Below are positions 33,222 through 42,691 of a stretch of DNA of 57,712 bases, in pieces. Where the stretch lies: assembly GCA_903929485.1 (NCBI GenBank), contig CAIYUY010000277.1, positions 1 through 57,712 of the forward strand, read 5' to 3'. This stretch comes from an uncultured Desulfuromonadales bacterium. Its GTDB lineage: Bacteria; Desulfobacterota; Desulfuromonadia; Geobacterales; CAIOGM01. The first letter of the stretch is position 1, and the number at the start of each line of letters is the position of its first letter. Position numbers and translations under genes: made by a program. The notes below the pieces were generated by a model, which ran no database searches, was not told the DNA's origin, and was given only the letters and a program-made list of their open reading frames with translations.

Positions 33222-36200
33222 ATGGCATTTTCATTTGATGACACAATAAAGAAACTTATGGACACAGGAAGAGGCAAGGAAGCATCCATGTATGGTCCCA
33301 TCCGCGACCTCTTTATTCAAGTGCTGAAGTATCCTGCCGCCGACGTTGATATTGACACCACCGGTGAAGGCGGACGTCCTGATATCACCGCGCGCGCTCC
33401 ATCCGGCCTACGTGACGCGAAGAATAAACCGTCTCGGATAGACTGGATTGTGGTTGAAGCAAAAGACGAGCGAGGCTGTTTTCGTGATCCTATCAGTCGT
33501 GAAAAGATATTCGCCGTTAAATCGAAATACATCGGCGCCAATACCGCTTGGTTCATTATGGTGGAACCGGAGATTATCATTGCTCGTCAGGTCACAGGTA
33601 AAGATTTTGCCACCACTAATGATATCGAAATGCCCCTGCATGGCATGACAAAGCATGATTTTGAACAACGTCTGGCGCTATTGAAACATGACGTTGCCGG
33701 TGTTCCTTACCAACTGGAGCAGTTCAGAAAGGGGAATATTTCCTTTATAGCCTCTGAAAAACTTGATAAGCCTGATCCGGCGCTAGCTTCAATCCGGGTA
33801 CAAAACCGCTACCGAGTGACGCGCCGACGCTTCTTTGAGAGCGTTCGAGAAGTAACCGCCTATCTCCAGAGCGCCACTCGTAACGCCCTGGAGAAACAGT
33901 GGCCGCAGCTAGAGCAATACCGTGCGCTGGCAAACGACTTCGGCGAAAAATACAAGGAACGGGAACGGGACAAAGTCACATGGAAGTTTAACCCGCATAC
34001 CCTCACTATTGAAGCAAAACCACAGGGGCCGGATGCCACACGGCAACACTATAAAGATGCCCTTGTGCTACGTCAGGAGTTTAAGAAGAACCCTGCCGTT
34101 GCCCGACTAGCGCTTGATGACCTGCCCAATTTTCAGGCTCGCACCGGCGCGAAGGATGAAGACCTTGCGGAATTATTCAGCATTGAATCGGCAAATCTAA
34201 TCTTGGCGCGTATCCTTTTGCTCCGTTTTTTTGAAGACAACGGTTTTTTCGGACCAATTAAATACGTCTGTAATGGCGGTGTTGAGGCTTTCCAGAAAAT
34301 GCGCACCTACTTCCATTCCAGCTATACCCGCCTGTTGGAAGAGGCATACCGTAACGCCAGTCGTTTATATGCCGCTGCCTTCGATGAAACCGAAATGGAC
34401 TGGGTGCTCGGTATCAGCGACCAGGGGCTTTCAAACTCCATAGAATGGGCCATGTATCAGCTATCCCGTTATGACTTCACTACCATCAAAGGTGATATAC
34501 TTACGGGGATCTATGACCGTTTCATGGATCGCGCACAGCGCAAAAAGTTGGGAGAATTCTATACTCCCCCTTCAATTGCCCGTTACATCATCAAGCAATG
34601 TGGCGTCAACCGTGAAAGCCGGGTACTTGATCCCGCATGCGGTTCCGGTACGTTCCTGATTGAAGCCTATCGCGCCATGATCGGCAATGACATCGACCGT
34701 GGAGCTGCCGAATATGCTGACGCCCTAGATGCTCTGACCAGAATCGCCGGAAATGACCTGAACACATTTTCATCGGTACTGGCGCAAATTCAGTTGTTAT
34801 GGCAAGTGCTCGGTATGCGCAAGGCGATAGAGGAACAAGGTTTTCCGGACATCTCTGTAACCGGAAAAGTTAATTCATTGGTAAAGCTCGATCAGTATAC
34901 TTTGTTGGAGCGGTTCGGTGAGCTTGACCACCCTGTTTATGACGCGGTAATCGGTAACCCGCCTTACGTTCGTTCAGAGCGGAGCGCACAAGAACTCGAT
35001 AAAGTAACCATGGATGAATTTGAACATGGCCGGAACGGGTATGGGGGTATTTCCGCTAAAAAGAACGCTTATACGCTCTTTATCTATCGAGCTCTGAGTT
35101 CCTGGTGTAAACCATTGGCGGAAGATGGCAGCGTCGGCAAGCTAGGTTTCATCATCCCGGTATCGCTGTTCGATGCAAATGAGACCGAAGATTTGCGGCG
35201 ACTCTTCAAGATCGGCGGACGATGGACGATCTGTGAAATTATAGACCTGGAAATAATATACAAACAAATATTCGATGCTGATGTTCTCCCGGCGATCATC
35301 ATCTGTGAAAATAGACCGGCTACCGTTGATGATACGGTGTCGCTTCGTTTGGCTTCCCACGATTGCGTCATCCGTGACCACAGTGGAGCATTACCGGAGT
35401 TCGATCTTGAAGGACTTCCGGAGCAACATATACCCTATGCAGACCTATTTACCCCCGATGGCCGTATCATGACTCGCCTGACCCCTGCACGTCTGGCAAT
35501 AATCCGCAAGCTCTGGATCTGTGGCGGTACTCTGCGTGATGCTGCAAAAACCTACTGGCGTGGCAGTTCTCGCGCTGCTCAAGGCAAGTACACGGAGAAG
35601 AGACCGGAACAGCTAACTGATTGGGCTGAACGCCAAATGCTTACACGAGGTATCGTGTTCCGTAATCAGAGAGCCTACAAACCCGAAGGCTATACCGTTT
35701 ATAAAGGTGAAAACATAATTTCAGCTGAGTTACAGGGTGATCCCGTAGAGAGGGGGATTGACTTAGATGGAATCAGCGACAATTCGCTCTGGTCAATCGG
35801 CAGTATCCTCCCCAAGCGCGGTCTTGCTGTGGCTGGTGTAGCGCACAGTATCAATGCGGTAACCTTTGATTCAGAGAAAGAGACTTTTACCGATACCGCC
35901 ACGCTCTTTTTTCCCCGAGAAGAACTGAATACGTTCCCCTTTGATCTCTTGTTTCTATCAAACACCTACGTCTTTTTCCATGCATTGGCTGCACGTATGG
36001 GAATATTAAGAACATTACGAAGCCATATTTATCCGACGAATCTTGCGCTCATGCCCTGGAGCGATACCCTGGCGACTAAAACAGCCGAGATTGAAGCGCT
36101 ACGACAGCCGATACTTGATGCCTGCCACCGTCGCTTCCAGGCTCGAAAAGCGCTGAGCGAAGCCCTGACTGCTCTCAACTTGGCGACTCTCAAACACCAC

Positions 36201-36716
36201 ATGAAACACGACACCGCCACCCGCCTGACGTGGAGTGATGTCTTTGATTCATCAAGTTCTGAAGTAGAGATTGCCCGGCCACGGCTTGAAACCAGAGCTG
36301 ATAAAGAGATACAGATATTTCTTACCGATAACCTGCTTGACTGGCTAGAGATTACCAGATTAGACTTGGCGGAGGGTTTGCATATCGCCCTTCTGCAACG
36401 TGAGGGAGAAACACTTAGTAAAAGTGCAATCCTCAATATGTCGATTCCGGTGAGCGAAGCAGAACGGCATGTGTGGTATTCTGCTTTAGCGGAACATCAA
36501 GAAGAACGGCTTATTTCAGACATGGAAGCGAGACTTGATGATCTGGATAGTATTGTCGGTTCATGTCTTGGACTAGAACCGGAAGATACAGCTTTTATCA
36601 AGCATGAACTGCGGGATGATCCTTTTTTAAAGGGTATTCGCCCACGCTATCCCGGCACTGTTACCAGGAAACAAGGATTCAGGACTGGTCTTAATTCTAG
36701 CGAGCGATATCAGTAA
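33222..36716 (+). CDS. Type IIG-like restriction-modification enzyme
   Basis: A single 1164-residue polypeptide combining cleavage and N6-adenine methylation. The N-terminal nuclease site is of the PD-(D/E)xK type: GRPDIT near 50-55 and IVVEAKDERG near 75-84. The methyltransferase has GEFYTPPSIARYI near 441, SAM motif LDPACGSGTFL near 468-478 and catalytic NPPY near 578-581. The C-terminal third (from about 740) should be the target-recognition part. No partner R, M or S genes flank it. The gene is visibly more A/T-rich than its neighbours and lies alone between miaA and gabD, suggesting horizontal transfer. A 22-codon frame (33156-33221) in the same frame ends directly before its ATG. Ribosome site is weak. 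Confidence 0.85.
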   Translation: MAFSFDDTIKKLMDTGRGKEASMYGPIRDLFIQVLKYPAADVDIDTTGEGGRPDITARAPSGLRDAKNKPSRIDWIVVEAKDERGCFRDPISREKIFAVKSKYIGANTAWFIMVEPEIIIARQVTGKDFATTNDIEMPLHGMTKHDFEQRLALLKHDVAGVPYQLEQFRKGNISFIASEKLDKPDPALASIRVQNRYRVTRRRFFESVREVTAYLQSATRNALEKQWPQLEQYRALANDFGEKYKERERDKVTWKFNPHTLTIEAKPQGPDATRQHYKDALVLRQEFKKNPAVARLALDDLPNFQARTGAKDEDLAELFSIESANLILARILLLRFFEDNGFFGPIKYVCNGGVEAFQKMRTYFHSSYTRLLEEAYRNASRLYAAAFDETEMDWVLGISDQGLSNSIEWAMYQLSRYDFTTIKGDILTGIYDRFMDRAQRKKLGEFYTPPSIARYIIKQCGVNRESRVLDPACGSGTFLIEAYRAMIGNDIDRGAAEYADALDALTRIAGNDLNTFSSVLAQIQLLWQVLGMRKAIEEQGFPDISVTGKVNSLVKLDQYTLLERFGELDHPVYDAVIGNPPYVRSERSAQELDKVTMDEFEHGRNGYGGISAKKNAYTLFIYRALSSWCKPLAEDGSVGKLGFIIPVSLFDANETEDLRRLFKIGGRWTICEIIDLEIIYKQIFDADVLPAIIICENRPATVDDTVSLRLASHDCVIRDHSGALPEFDLEGLPEQHIPYADLFTPDGRIMTRLTPARLAIIRKLWICGGTLRDAAKTYWRGSSRAAQGKYTEKRPEQLTDWAERQMLTRGIVFRNQRAYKPEGYTVYKGENIISAELQGDPVERGIDLDGISDNSLWSIGSILPKRGLAVAGVAHSINAVTFDSEKETFTDTATLFFPREELNTFPFDLLFLSNTYVFFHALAARMGILRTLRSHIYPTNLALMPWSDTLATKTAEIEALRQPILDACHRRFQARKALSEALTALNLATLKHHMKHDTATRLTWSDVFDSSSSEVEIARPRLETRADKEIQIFLTDNLLDWLEITRLDLAEGLHIALLQREGETLSKSAILNMSIPVSEAERHVWYSALAEHQEERLISDMEARLDDLDSIVGSCLGLEPEDTAFIKHELRDDPFLKGIRPRYPGTVTRKQGFRTGLNSSERYQ

Positions 36717-36807
36717 CTTAATGCCTCTGAAATTGTAAAGAGTGAAGTTGTTGTAGACTGACGTGTGTGAAGTAATTCGTAAGCGCTAACATCATTGGAG
36801 GTGTGCC

Positions 36808-38262
36808 ATGTTCACCCTGAAAGATCCCTCGCTGCTCCGTTCCCAATGTTTCATCAACGGCCAATGGTGCGATGCCGACTCACGCGAAACGATCACCGTC
36901 ACCAATCCCGCCACCGGCGAAATTATCGGCGCCGTCCCCAGGATGGGGGCCGACGAAACGAGGCGGGCCATCGAGGGGGCTAATGCGGCCTTCCCGGCTT
37001 GGCGGGCGAGAACCGCCGGCGAGCGCTCCATGGTTCTGCGTCGCTGGTTCGAACTCCTTCTGGAGAACCAGGAGGATCTGGCGACAATCATGACCGCTGA
37101 GCAGGGGAAACCGCTGGCCGAGGCCCGGGGGGAGATCGTCTATGCCGCCTCCTTTATCGAGTGGTTCGCCGAAGAGGGGAAACGGGTTTATGGCGACACC
37201 ATCCCCCAGCATCAGCGGGACAAACGTATTGTTGTGCTCAAGGAACCTATCGGTGTCTGCGCCGCCATCACCCCTTGGAACTTCCCGGCTGCCATGATCA
37301 CCCGCAAGGCCGGACCGGCCCTGGCCGTGGGGTGTCCCATGATCGTCAAGCCCGCCTCCCTGACCCCTTTTTCCGCCCTCGCCTTGGCCGAACTGGGCAT
37401 CCGCGCCGGTCTACCTGACGGGGTCTTCAGCGTGGTCACCGGCGACTCCGGCGCCATCGGCGGGGAGATGACCGCAAACCCCATCGTCCGGAAACTCACC
37501 TTTACCGGTTCCACCGAGATCGGTAAAAAGCTCATGAGGCAGTGCGCCGGCACGGTGAAGAAACTGGCGCTGGAGCTGGGGGGGAACGCCCCGTTCATCG
37601 TCTTCGATGATGCTGACCTGGATGCGGCGGTGGAAGGGGCCATCGTCTCCAAGTTTCGCAACACCGGTCAGACCTGCGTCTGCACGAACCGTTTCCTGGT
37701 GCAGGAGGGGGTGTATGAGGCCTTCACTGAAAAACTGGTGGCGGCCGTATCGCGGATGAAGGTGGGGGACGGGTTGCGGGGAGAGTTCCAGCAGGGACCG
37801 CTCATGGACATGAACGCGGTGGAAAAGGTGGAAGAGCATATTGCCGATGCCGTCGGCAAGGGGGCGCGGGTCGTCTGTGGCGGAAAACGGCATGAGCTGG
37901 GACGGAGTTTTTTCCACCCCACGGTGTTGGCCGACGTGACGGCCGAGATGATGATCGCCAGGGAGGAGACCTTCGGTCCGGTGGCGCCCCTCTTTCGGTT
38001 CAGTACCGAAGAGGAGTCGATCCGGATGGCGAACGACACCCAGTTCGGCCTTGCCGCCTATTTCTATACCCGTGATATCGGTCGGGTCTGGCGGGTGGCC
38101 GAGGGGGTGGAGTACGGCATCGTGGGGGTCAATACCGGTCTGATTTCCACGACGGTTGCCCCTTTCGGGGGGGTGAAGGAGTCCGGTTTCGGTCGCGAAG
38201 GGTCAAAGTACGGGGTGGACGACTTCCTGGAGATCAAGTACCTTTGCATGGGGGGAATCTAG
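36808..38262 (+). CDS. gabD: NAD(P)-dependent succinate-semialdehyde dehydrogenase
   Basis: A 484-residue aldehyde dehydrogenase of the GabD group that oxidises succinate semialdehyde to succinate. ITPWNFPAAMITRKAGPAL near residue 151-169, KPASLTPFSALAL near 180, GSTEIGKKL near 234, LELGGNAPFIVFDDADLD near 254 with the general base Glu, and NTGQTCVCTNRF near 285 with the catalytic Cys (C-V-C pair as in GabD) are all intact. GGAGG precedes the ATG. Full family length. It may feed the TCA cycle from 4-aminobutyrate or other semialdehydes; no gabT is near. A promoter for lysA follows. Confidence 0.92.
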   Translation: MFTLKDPSLLRSQCFINGQWCDADSRETITVTNPATGEIIGAVPRMGADETRRAIEGANAAFPAWRARTAGERSMVLRRWFELLLENQEDLATIMTAEQGKPLAEARGEIVYAASFIEWFAEEGKRVYGDTIPQHQRDKRIVVLKEPIGVCAAITPWNFPAAMITRKAGPALAVGCPMIVKPASLTPFSALALAELGIRAGLPDGVFSVVTGDSGAIGGEMTANPIVRKLTFTGSTEIGKKLMRQCAGTVKKLALELGGNAPFIVFDDADLDAAVEGAIVSKFRNTGQTCVCTNRFLVQEGVYEAFTEKLVAAVSRMKVGDGLRGEFQQGPLMDMNAVEKVEEHIADAVGKGARVVCGGKRHELGRSFFHPTVLADVTAEMMIAREETFGPVAPLFRFSTEEESIRMANDTQFGLAAYFYTRDIGRVWRVAEGVEYGIVGVNTGLISTTVAPFGGVKESGFGREGSKYGVDDFLEIKYLCMGGI

Positions 38263-38280
38263 GGGGAACGAGCTAACTCT

Positions 38281-38310
38281 TTGACACTTTCCCGTTTTAC
38301 ATGGTATACA
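38281..38310 (+). promoter_or_regulatory. Sigma-70-type promoter for the lysine operon
   Basis: TTGACA (38281-38286), 18-base spacer, TATACA (38305-38310), 70 bases before the lysA ATG. The best consensus promoter in the window. Confidence 0.65.
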
Positions 38311-38380
38311 TGACCACTTTATGCGTGCTGAACGGACTGTCCGATCCGTTGCTCCCCCATCACACCGTCAGGAGGAAGAG

Positions 38381-39634
38381 ATGAACCATTTTAACTACAA
38401 AAATAATGAACTCTACGCCGAGGATGTGGCGTTGAAGGATATCGTTGCTCAGGTCGGCTCTCCTGTCTATGTCTATTCCCATGCCACCCTCACTCGCCAT
38501 TTCAAGGCCTTCGACGACGCCTTTGCCGCCATGCCCCACACGCTCTGCTACTCCATGAAGGCGAACTCCACCCAGTCGGTGTTGAAGACCTTCTTCAACC
38601 TGGGGAGCGGGGTGGACATCGTCTCCGGCGGAGAGCTCTGTCGGGCGCTGAAGGCGGGGGTCGATCCGAAAAAGGTGGTCTACTCCGGCGTGGGGAAGAT
38701 GGACGATGAGATAGAGTACGCCCTGAACACCGGTATCCTCATGTTCAACGTGGAGTCGGAGCAAGAGCTGACCCGGATCTCGGAAATCGCCGCTCGCACC
38801 GGGAGTAGGGCGGGAATCGCCATTCGGGTCAATCCGGATGTGGACCCGGGGACCCATCCCTACATCACCACCGGCCTGAAGAACGCCAAGTTCGGCATCA
38901 CCATCGATCGGGCCATGGAAGAGTATGCCCGGGCCGCGACCCTGCCGGGGATAGAGGTCATCGGCATCGACATGCATATCGGCTCCCAGCTCACCAAGGT
39001 TAACCCTTTCGTGGATTCCATCGAGAAGCTGAAGGTGATGATCGGCAATCTCCGGAGTCAGGGTATCTCGCTGAACTATTTCGACTGCGGCGGCGGACTT
39101 GGGATCCAGTACAACGCCGAAGAACCACCACTTCCCGCCGACTACGGGAAAGAGATCGTTGCCGCCACCAAGGATCTGGGGATGCACCTGATCTTCGAGC
39201 CCGGGCGCAACCTGGTGGGGAACGCCGGCATTCTGGTGGCGAAAACCCTTTATACCAAGGCGAGGGACGAAAAGAATTTCATCATGATCGACGCAGGGAT
39301 GAACGACCTGGCCCGGCCCGCCCTCTATGATTCGTTCCACGGGGTCCAGGCGGTGACCCTGGATCAGGACGGGATGATCGTGGCCGATATTGTCGGCCCC
39401 ATCTGCGAGTCGGGTGATTTTCTGGTGAAGGGGCGGGAGGTTCCCATGTTCAAGCAGGGGGATCTGGTGGCCTTCATGTCCGCCGGCGCCTATGGCTTCG
39501 CCATGTCCAGCTCCTACAACAGCCGCCCCAGGGTGGCAGAGGTGATGGTCAAGGGGGAGAAGTTCGAGGTGATTCGCGACCGGGAGACAGTTGCTGATCT
39601 GGTTAAGGGTGAGAAGATCGCCACCTTTCTGTAG
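38381..39634 (+). CDS. lysA: Diaminopimelate decarboxylase
   Basis: A 417-residue PLP enzyme catalysing the last step of lysine synthesis, meso-diaminopimelate to L-lysine. CYSMKANSTQ (about residues 53-62) has the PLP-binding Lys; HIGSQ near 202, the glycine loop FDCGGGLGIQY near 235, EPGRN near 272 and the active-site CESGD near 342 are present. ATG 38381 follows AGGAGG. It opens the cluster lysA - CAP gene - dapA - uma2 - dapB - DUF2281/vapC - dapL. The CAP-domain gene begins 3 bases after the stop. Confidence 0.95.
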   Translation: MNHFNYKNNELYAEDVALKDIVAQVGSPVYVYSHATLTRHFKAFDDAFAAMPHTLCYSMKANSTQSVLKTFFNLGSGVDIVSGGELCRALKAGVDPKKVVYSGVGKMDDEIEYALNTGILMFNVESEQELTRISEIAARTGSRAGIAIRVNPDVDPGTHPYITTGLKNAKFGITIDRAMEEYARAATLPGIEVIGIDMHIGSQLTKVNPFVDSIEKLKVMIGNLRSQGISLNYFDCGGGLGIQYNAEEPPLPADYGKEIVAATKDLGMHLIFEPGRNLVGNAGILVAKTLYTKARDEKNFIMIDAGMNDLARPALYDSFHGVQAVTLDQDGMIVADIVGPICESGDFLVKGREVPMFKQGDLVAFMSAGAYGFAMSSSYNSRPRVAEVMVKGEKFEVIRDRETVADLVKGEKIATFL

Positions 39635-39637
39635 CCC

Positions 39638-40087
39638 ATGAAAAAGTTAGTTCGACTCACCGCCGGCGTCGCGTTGCTGTTGTTCGCCGGGATTGCCGTT
39701 GCCGGCGATTTCGAGGAGCAGACACTGCAGCTGATCAACAGCTACCGGAGCGCCAACAAACTCAAGCCGTTGGATAGCTCCTCGTTCTGCGGTGAGCTGG
39801 CCCGGCAGCACAGCCGGGAGATGCAGGAGCGGCAGGAGATGAATCATGACGGCGCCGACAACCGTTTTCGCCAGGCCGTCGCACAAGGGGCCGGCGGTTG
39901 CGTGGAGAATGTCGCCTGGAACATGGATACGCCGCAAAGGCTCTTTCATGCGTGGCGACAGTCACCCGGCCATGACCGTAACCTGCTCAACCGCAGGACG
40001 AACGGAGGCGGGATCGGCAAGGTCGGTGAGTATGTAACCTTTTTCGCCTGTGAGATACCGATAAAATCAACCCCCCAGAGGAGGTAG
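39638..40087 (+). CDS. Secreted CAP-domain (SCP/PR1-like) protein
   Basis: A 149-residue exported protein. Signal peptide about residues 1-22 (LTAGVALLLFAGIAVAG). The CAP domain has LQLINSYRSANKLKPL (about 30-45), ELARQHSREMQERQEMNHDG near 53-72 with the conserved His, and HAWRQSPGHDRNLLN near 104-118 with the second His motif. Function of bacterial CAP proteins is mostly unknown. It sits between lysA and dapA with only 3 and 5 bases to its neighbours and has no clear ribosome site of its own, so translation is probably coupled to lysA. Confidence 0.85.
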   Translation: MKKLVRLTAGVALLLFAGIAVAGDFEEQTLQLINSYRSANKLKPLDSSSFCGELARQHSREMQERQEMNHDGADNRFRQAVAQGAGGCVENVAWNMDTPQRLFHAWRQSPGHDRNLLNRRTNGGGIGKVGEYVTFFACEIPIKSTPQRR

Positions 40088-40092
40088 TTGCC

Positions 40093-40965
40093 ATGTTCAA
40101 GGGAAGCATCGTCGCCATCGTCACCCCGTTCAAGAACAATGCCGTGGATTATGAAAAGCTGCGGGAACTGGTGGAGTTCCAGATTGAGGGGGGGACCGAC
40201 GCCATCGTCCCGTGCGGCACCACCGGCGAATCCTCCACGTTGGATAACGACGAGCATATCCTGGTGGTGAAGACGGTGGTGGAGCAGGTTAACAAGCGGA
40301 TCCCGGTCATCGCCGGTACCGGCTCCAACTGTACCGCCGAGGCCATCGAGCTCTCCCAGAAGGCCAAGGAAGCGGGTGTTGACGGCGTGCTCCTGGTTAC
40401 CCCCTACTACAACAAGCCGACCCAGGAGGGATTGTTCCGGCACTACACCGCCATCGCCGATGCCGTGATCATCCCCCAGATCCTCTACAACGTGCCGGGG
40501 CGGACCGGGGTCAATCTCCTTCCCGAGACCGTGGCGCGGTTGTCCTTTCATGAAAATATCGTCGCTATCAAGGAAGCCACCGGCTCTCTTCAGCAGGCCT
40601 CCGAGATTCTGTCGCTCTGCGGCGACCGGATCGACGTCTTCTCCGGCGACGACTTCATCACCTTTCCCATGATGGCCTGCGGCGCCAAGGGGGTCATCTC
40701 GGTTCTGGCCAACATCATGCCCAAGGCTGTGGGGGATCTCGTGGACGCCTTCTTTGCCGGCGACCTGGAGACGGCCCGCCGTATTCATCTGGAGACCCTT
40801 AAAATCAGCAATGCCATGTTCATGGAGAGCAACCCCACGCCGGTGAAGTGTGCCTTGGGGCTCATGGGGAAGTGCTCCGACGAGGTTCGTCTTCCCCTCT
40901 CTCCCCTGAGTGACGCCAACAAGGCCAAGCTGGCCGGGATCATGAAGGAGTACGGGCTGATCTGA
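40093..40965 (+). CDS. dapA: 4-hydroxy-tetrahydrodipicolinate synthase
   Basis: A 290-residue class I aldolase-fold enzyme joining pyruvate and aspartate semialdehyde at the entry of the diaminopimelate path. VAIVTPFKNNAVD at the N-terminus, CGTTGESSTL near 42-51, the Tyr in LLVTPYYNKPTQEGLFRHY near 102-120, NVPGRTGVNL near 136 and the Schiff-base Lys in VAIKEATG near 162 are all intact. AGAGGAGG precedes the ATG, a strong site. Second biosynthetic gene of the operon. Confidence 0.96.
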   Translation: MFKGSIVAIVTPFKNNAVDYEKLRELVEFQIEGGTDAIVPCGTTGESSTLDNDEHILVVKTVVEQVNKRIPVIAGTGSNCTAEAIELSQKAKEAGVDGVLLVTPYYNKPTQEGLFRHYTAIADAVIIPQILYNVPGRTGVNLLPETVARLSFHENIVAIKEATGSLQQASEILSLCGDRIDVFSGDDFITFPMMACGAKGVISVLANIMPKAVGDLVDAFFAGDLETARRIHLETLKISNAMFMESNPTPVKCALGLMGKCSDEVRLPLSPLSDANKAKLAGIMKEYGLI

Positions 40966-40988
40966 GGGAGTTGGGGAACGGAGGCCGG

Positions 40989-41564
40989 ATGGGAAAGGGA
41001 ACCGTAAAAATGACCATGACCCCCGATGAGTTCCTTGGATGGGAAATTCTTCAGGATGACCGGTATGAGTTCGTTGGCGGTGAACTTTTTTGCCATTCCG
41101 GCGCCAGGAAGAGTCATAATCTGGTGGCGGGTAACATCTTTGGCGCGCTGCACACGTTCCTGAAAGGCTCTCCCTGCAAGGCGTTTATCTCGGAAATGAA
41201 GCTGCAGGTCACCGCTGCCGATGCTTTTTTCTACCCTGATGTCATGGTCTCCTGCGATGAGCGGGACGCTCGGGCTGATCTGCAGTTGGAACACCCCTGT
41301 CTCATCGTGGAGGTTCTTTCCGACTCCACCGCAGCCTATGATCTGGGGCGTAAATTCGAATATTATCGCCTCATCCCCGAGTTGCGGGAATACGTGGTCA
41401 TCGAGCCTGGGCGGCAGCGGATCTATCGTTACCTGAAGAACAGGGAGGGGGACTGGCTGCTGCGCGACCTCCTTCCGGGCGAACCGTTGTCCCTTTCCAG
41501 TGTGGGGTGCGCCATCGGCCAGGATGACATCTTCGAGGGAGTTCCGGTTCCGGAAGCAGTCTAA
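40989..41564 (+). CDS. Uma2-family putative endonuclease
   Basis: A 191-residue Uma2 protein with the complete nuclease-like core: YEFVGGELF near 24-32, SHNLVAGNIFGALHTFL, then FFYPDVMVSCDERD near 79-92 and LIVEVLSDSTAAYDLGRKFEYYR near 102-124, giving Asp, Glu and the following Lys at normal spacing. GGAGG precedes ATG 40989. It lies between dapA and dapB with 23 and 78 bases to each, an accessory gene inside a biosynthetic cluster. Activity of the family is predicted, rarely shown. Compare the deleted copy at 29807. Confidence 0.88.
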   Translation: MGKGTVKMTMTPDEFLGWEILQDDRYEFVGGELFCHSGARKSHNLVAGNIFGALHTFLKGSPCKAFISEMKLQVTAADAFFYPDVMVSCDERDARADLQLEHPCLIVEVLSDSTAAYDLGRKFEYYRLIPELREYVVIEPGRQRIYRYLKNREGDWLLRDLLPGEPLSLSSVGCAIGQDDIFEGVPVPEAV

Positions 41565-41642
41565 CGTAAATAATAAAACTCATTGGTGGAGGAGTTGTTC
41601 CTCCAGCTCTCCGTACATCCCTTTACAAAAATGAGGTTTTTT

Positions 41643-42443
41643 ATGATCAAGATTGCCGTCTGCGGCGCCGCCGGGCGCATGGGGCAGAGAATCATCGTTG
41701 CAGTCAAGGAGGCCGGCTGCCTGCTTTCCGGCGCGCTGGAGCGGCCGAGGCACGAAATGGTGGGGCAGGATGCCGGACTTCTCGCCGGCTGCGGCCTGTT
41801 GGGGGTGACAATCACCGACGACCTGAACGAAGTGGTGGAGGGGTGCGACGTCCTCATCGACTTCACCACCCCCAAGGTCTCCCTGAAGAACCTGGAGCTC
41901 TGCGGCCTGAAGAAAAAGGCCATCGTTATCGGCTCCACCGGCTTCACTCCGGAGGAGCGGGAGCTGGCGGCGGAGTTGGCCAAGGATATCCCGGTGATCA
42001 TCGCCCCCAACATGAGCGTGGGGGTCAATGTCTGCTTCAAGATCCTGAAGGATATTGCCAGGACCCTGGGGGACGACTTCGACGTGGAGATCGTGGAGCT
42101 GCACCACAACAAGAAGAAGGATGCTCCCAGCGGCACCGCCGTCAGGATGGGGGAGGTGGTGGCCGAGGCTTTGGGGCGCGACTACAACCAGGTCGCCCGT
42201 TGTTCCCGCGAAGGGATCGTGGGGGAGCGGACCAGGGAAGAGATCGGGATGCAGACCGTTCGGGGCGGCGACATCATCGGCGAGCATACGGTCTACTTCA
42301 TCGGCATGGGGGAGCGGATTGAGCTTTCCCATCGGGCCATGACCCGGGATATGTTTTCCCGCGGTTCGGTGAGGGCCGCCAAGTGGGTGGTGGGGCAGCA
42401 GCCGGGGATCTACGACATGCAGGATGTGCTGGGGCTGCGGTAA
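41643..42443 (+). CDS. dapB: 4-hydroxy-tetrahydrodipicolinate reductase
   Basis: A 266-residue NAD(P)H-dependent reductase, next step after DapA. CGAAGRMGQRI (about residues 7-17) is the dinucleotide-binding loop; VLIDFTTPKVS near 75, GSTGFTPEE near 99, APNMSVGVNV near 121 and the catalytic block ELHHNKKKDAPSGTA near 151-165 are intact. ATG 41643 with GAGG upstream is chosen over the frame start at 41583. The antitoxin-like gene follows after 11 bases. Confidence 0.95.
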   Translation: MIKIAVCGAAGRMGQRIIVAVKEAGCLLSGALERPRHEMVGQDAGLLAGCGLLGVTITDDLNEVVEGCDVLIDFTTPKVSLKNLELCGLKKKAIVIGSTGFTPEERELAAELAKDIPVIIAPNMSVGVNVCFKILKDIARTLGDDFDVEIVELHHNKKKDAPSGTAVRMGEVVAEALGRDYNQVARCSREGIVGERTREEIGMQTVRGGDIIGEHTVYFIGMGERIELSHRAMTRDMFSRGSVRAAKWVVGQQPGIYDMQDVLGLR

Positions 42444-42454
42444 AGGAGCGCTCA

Positions 42455-42691
42455 ATGGCAATCACCTTTCGTGATAAATTACTGGCGGATATTAACGAAG
42501 TTCCTGAGTCGATGCTTCCTCAGTTATATGCGATTGTGCATACCATTAAGGAGCAGATGTTTATGGATATTCCTCTGAAAAAAAAAGCAGTTATTGTCCG
42601 ACAGCTTGGCAGCGCCAAGGGGCGGATATGGATGTCTGACGATTTCAATGAGCCGCTCCCTGAAGAAATCGTCGCTGAGTTCTATAAATGA
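42455..42691 (+). CDS. DUF2281-like antitoxin
   Basis: A 78-residue small protein. The C-terminus GSAKGRIWMSDDFNEPLPEE is the typical DUF2281 tail found with PIN toxins, and the N-terminal half is helical. AAAGGAG precedes the ATG. Its stop overlaps the vapC start (ATGA), so the pair is coupled. It should bind and neutralise the PIN protein. Inserted between dapB and dapL. Confidence 0.8.
   Translation: MAITFRDKLLADINEVPESMLPQLYAIVHTIKEQMFMDIPLKKKAVIVRQLGSAKGRIWMSDDFNEPLPEEIVAEFYK

Noticed and set aside
33222-36716. PglX of a BREX defence island
   Set aside because: The N-terminal nuclease motif and the lack of any other BREX genes fit a stand-alone type IIG enzyme better.
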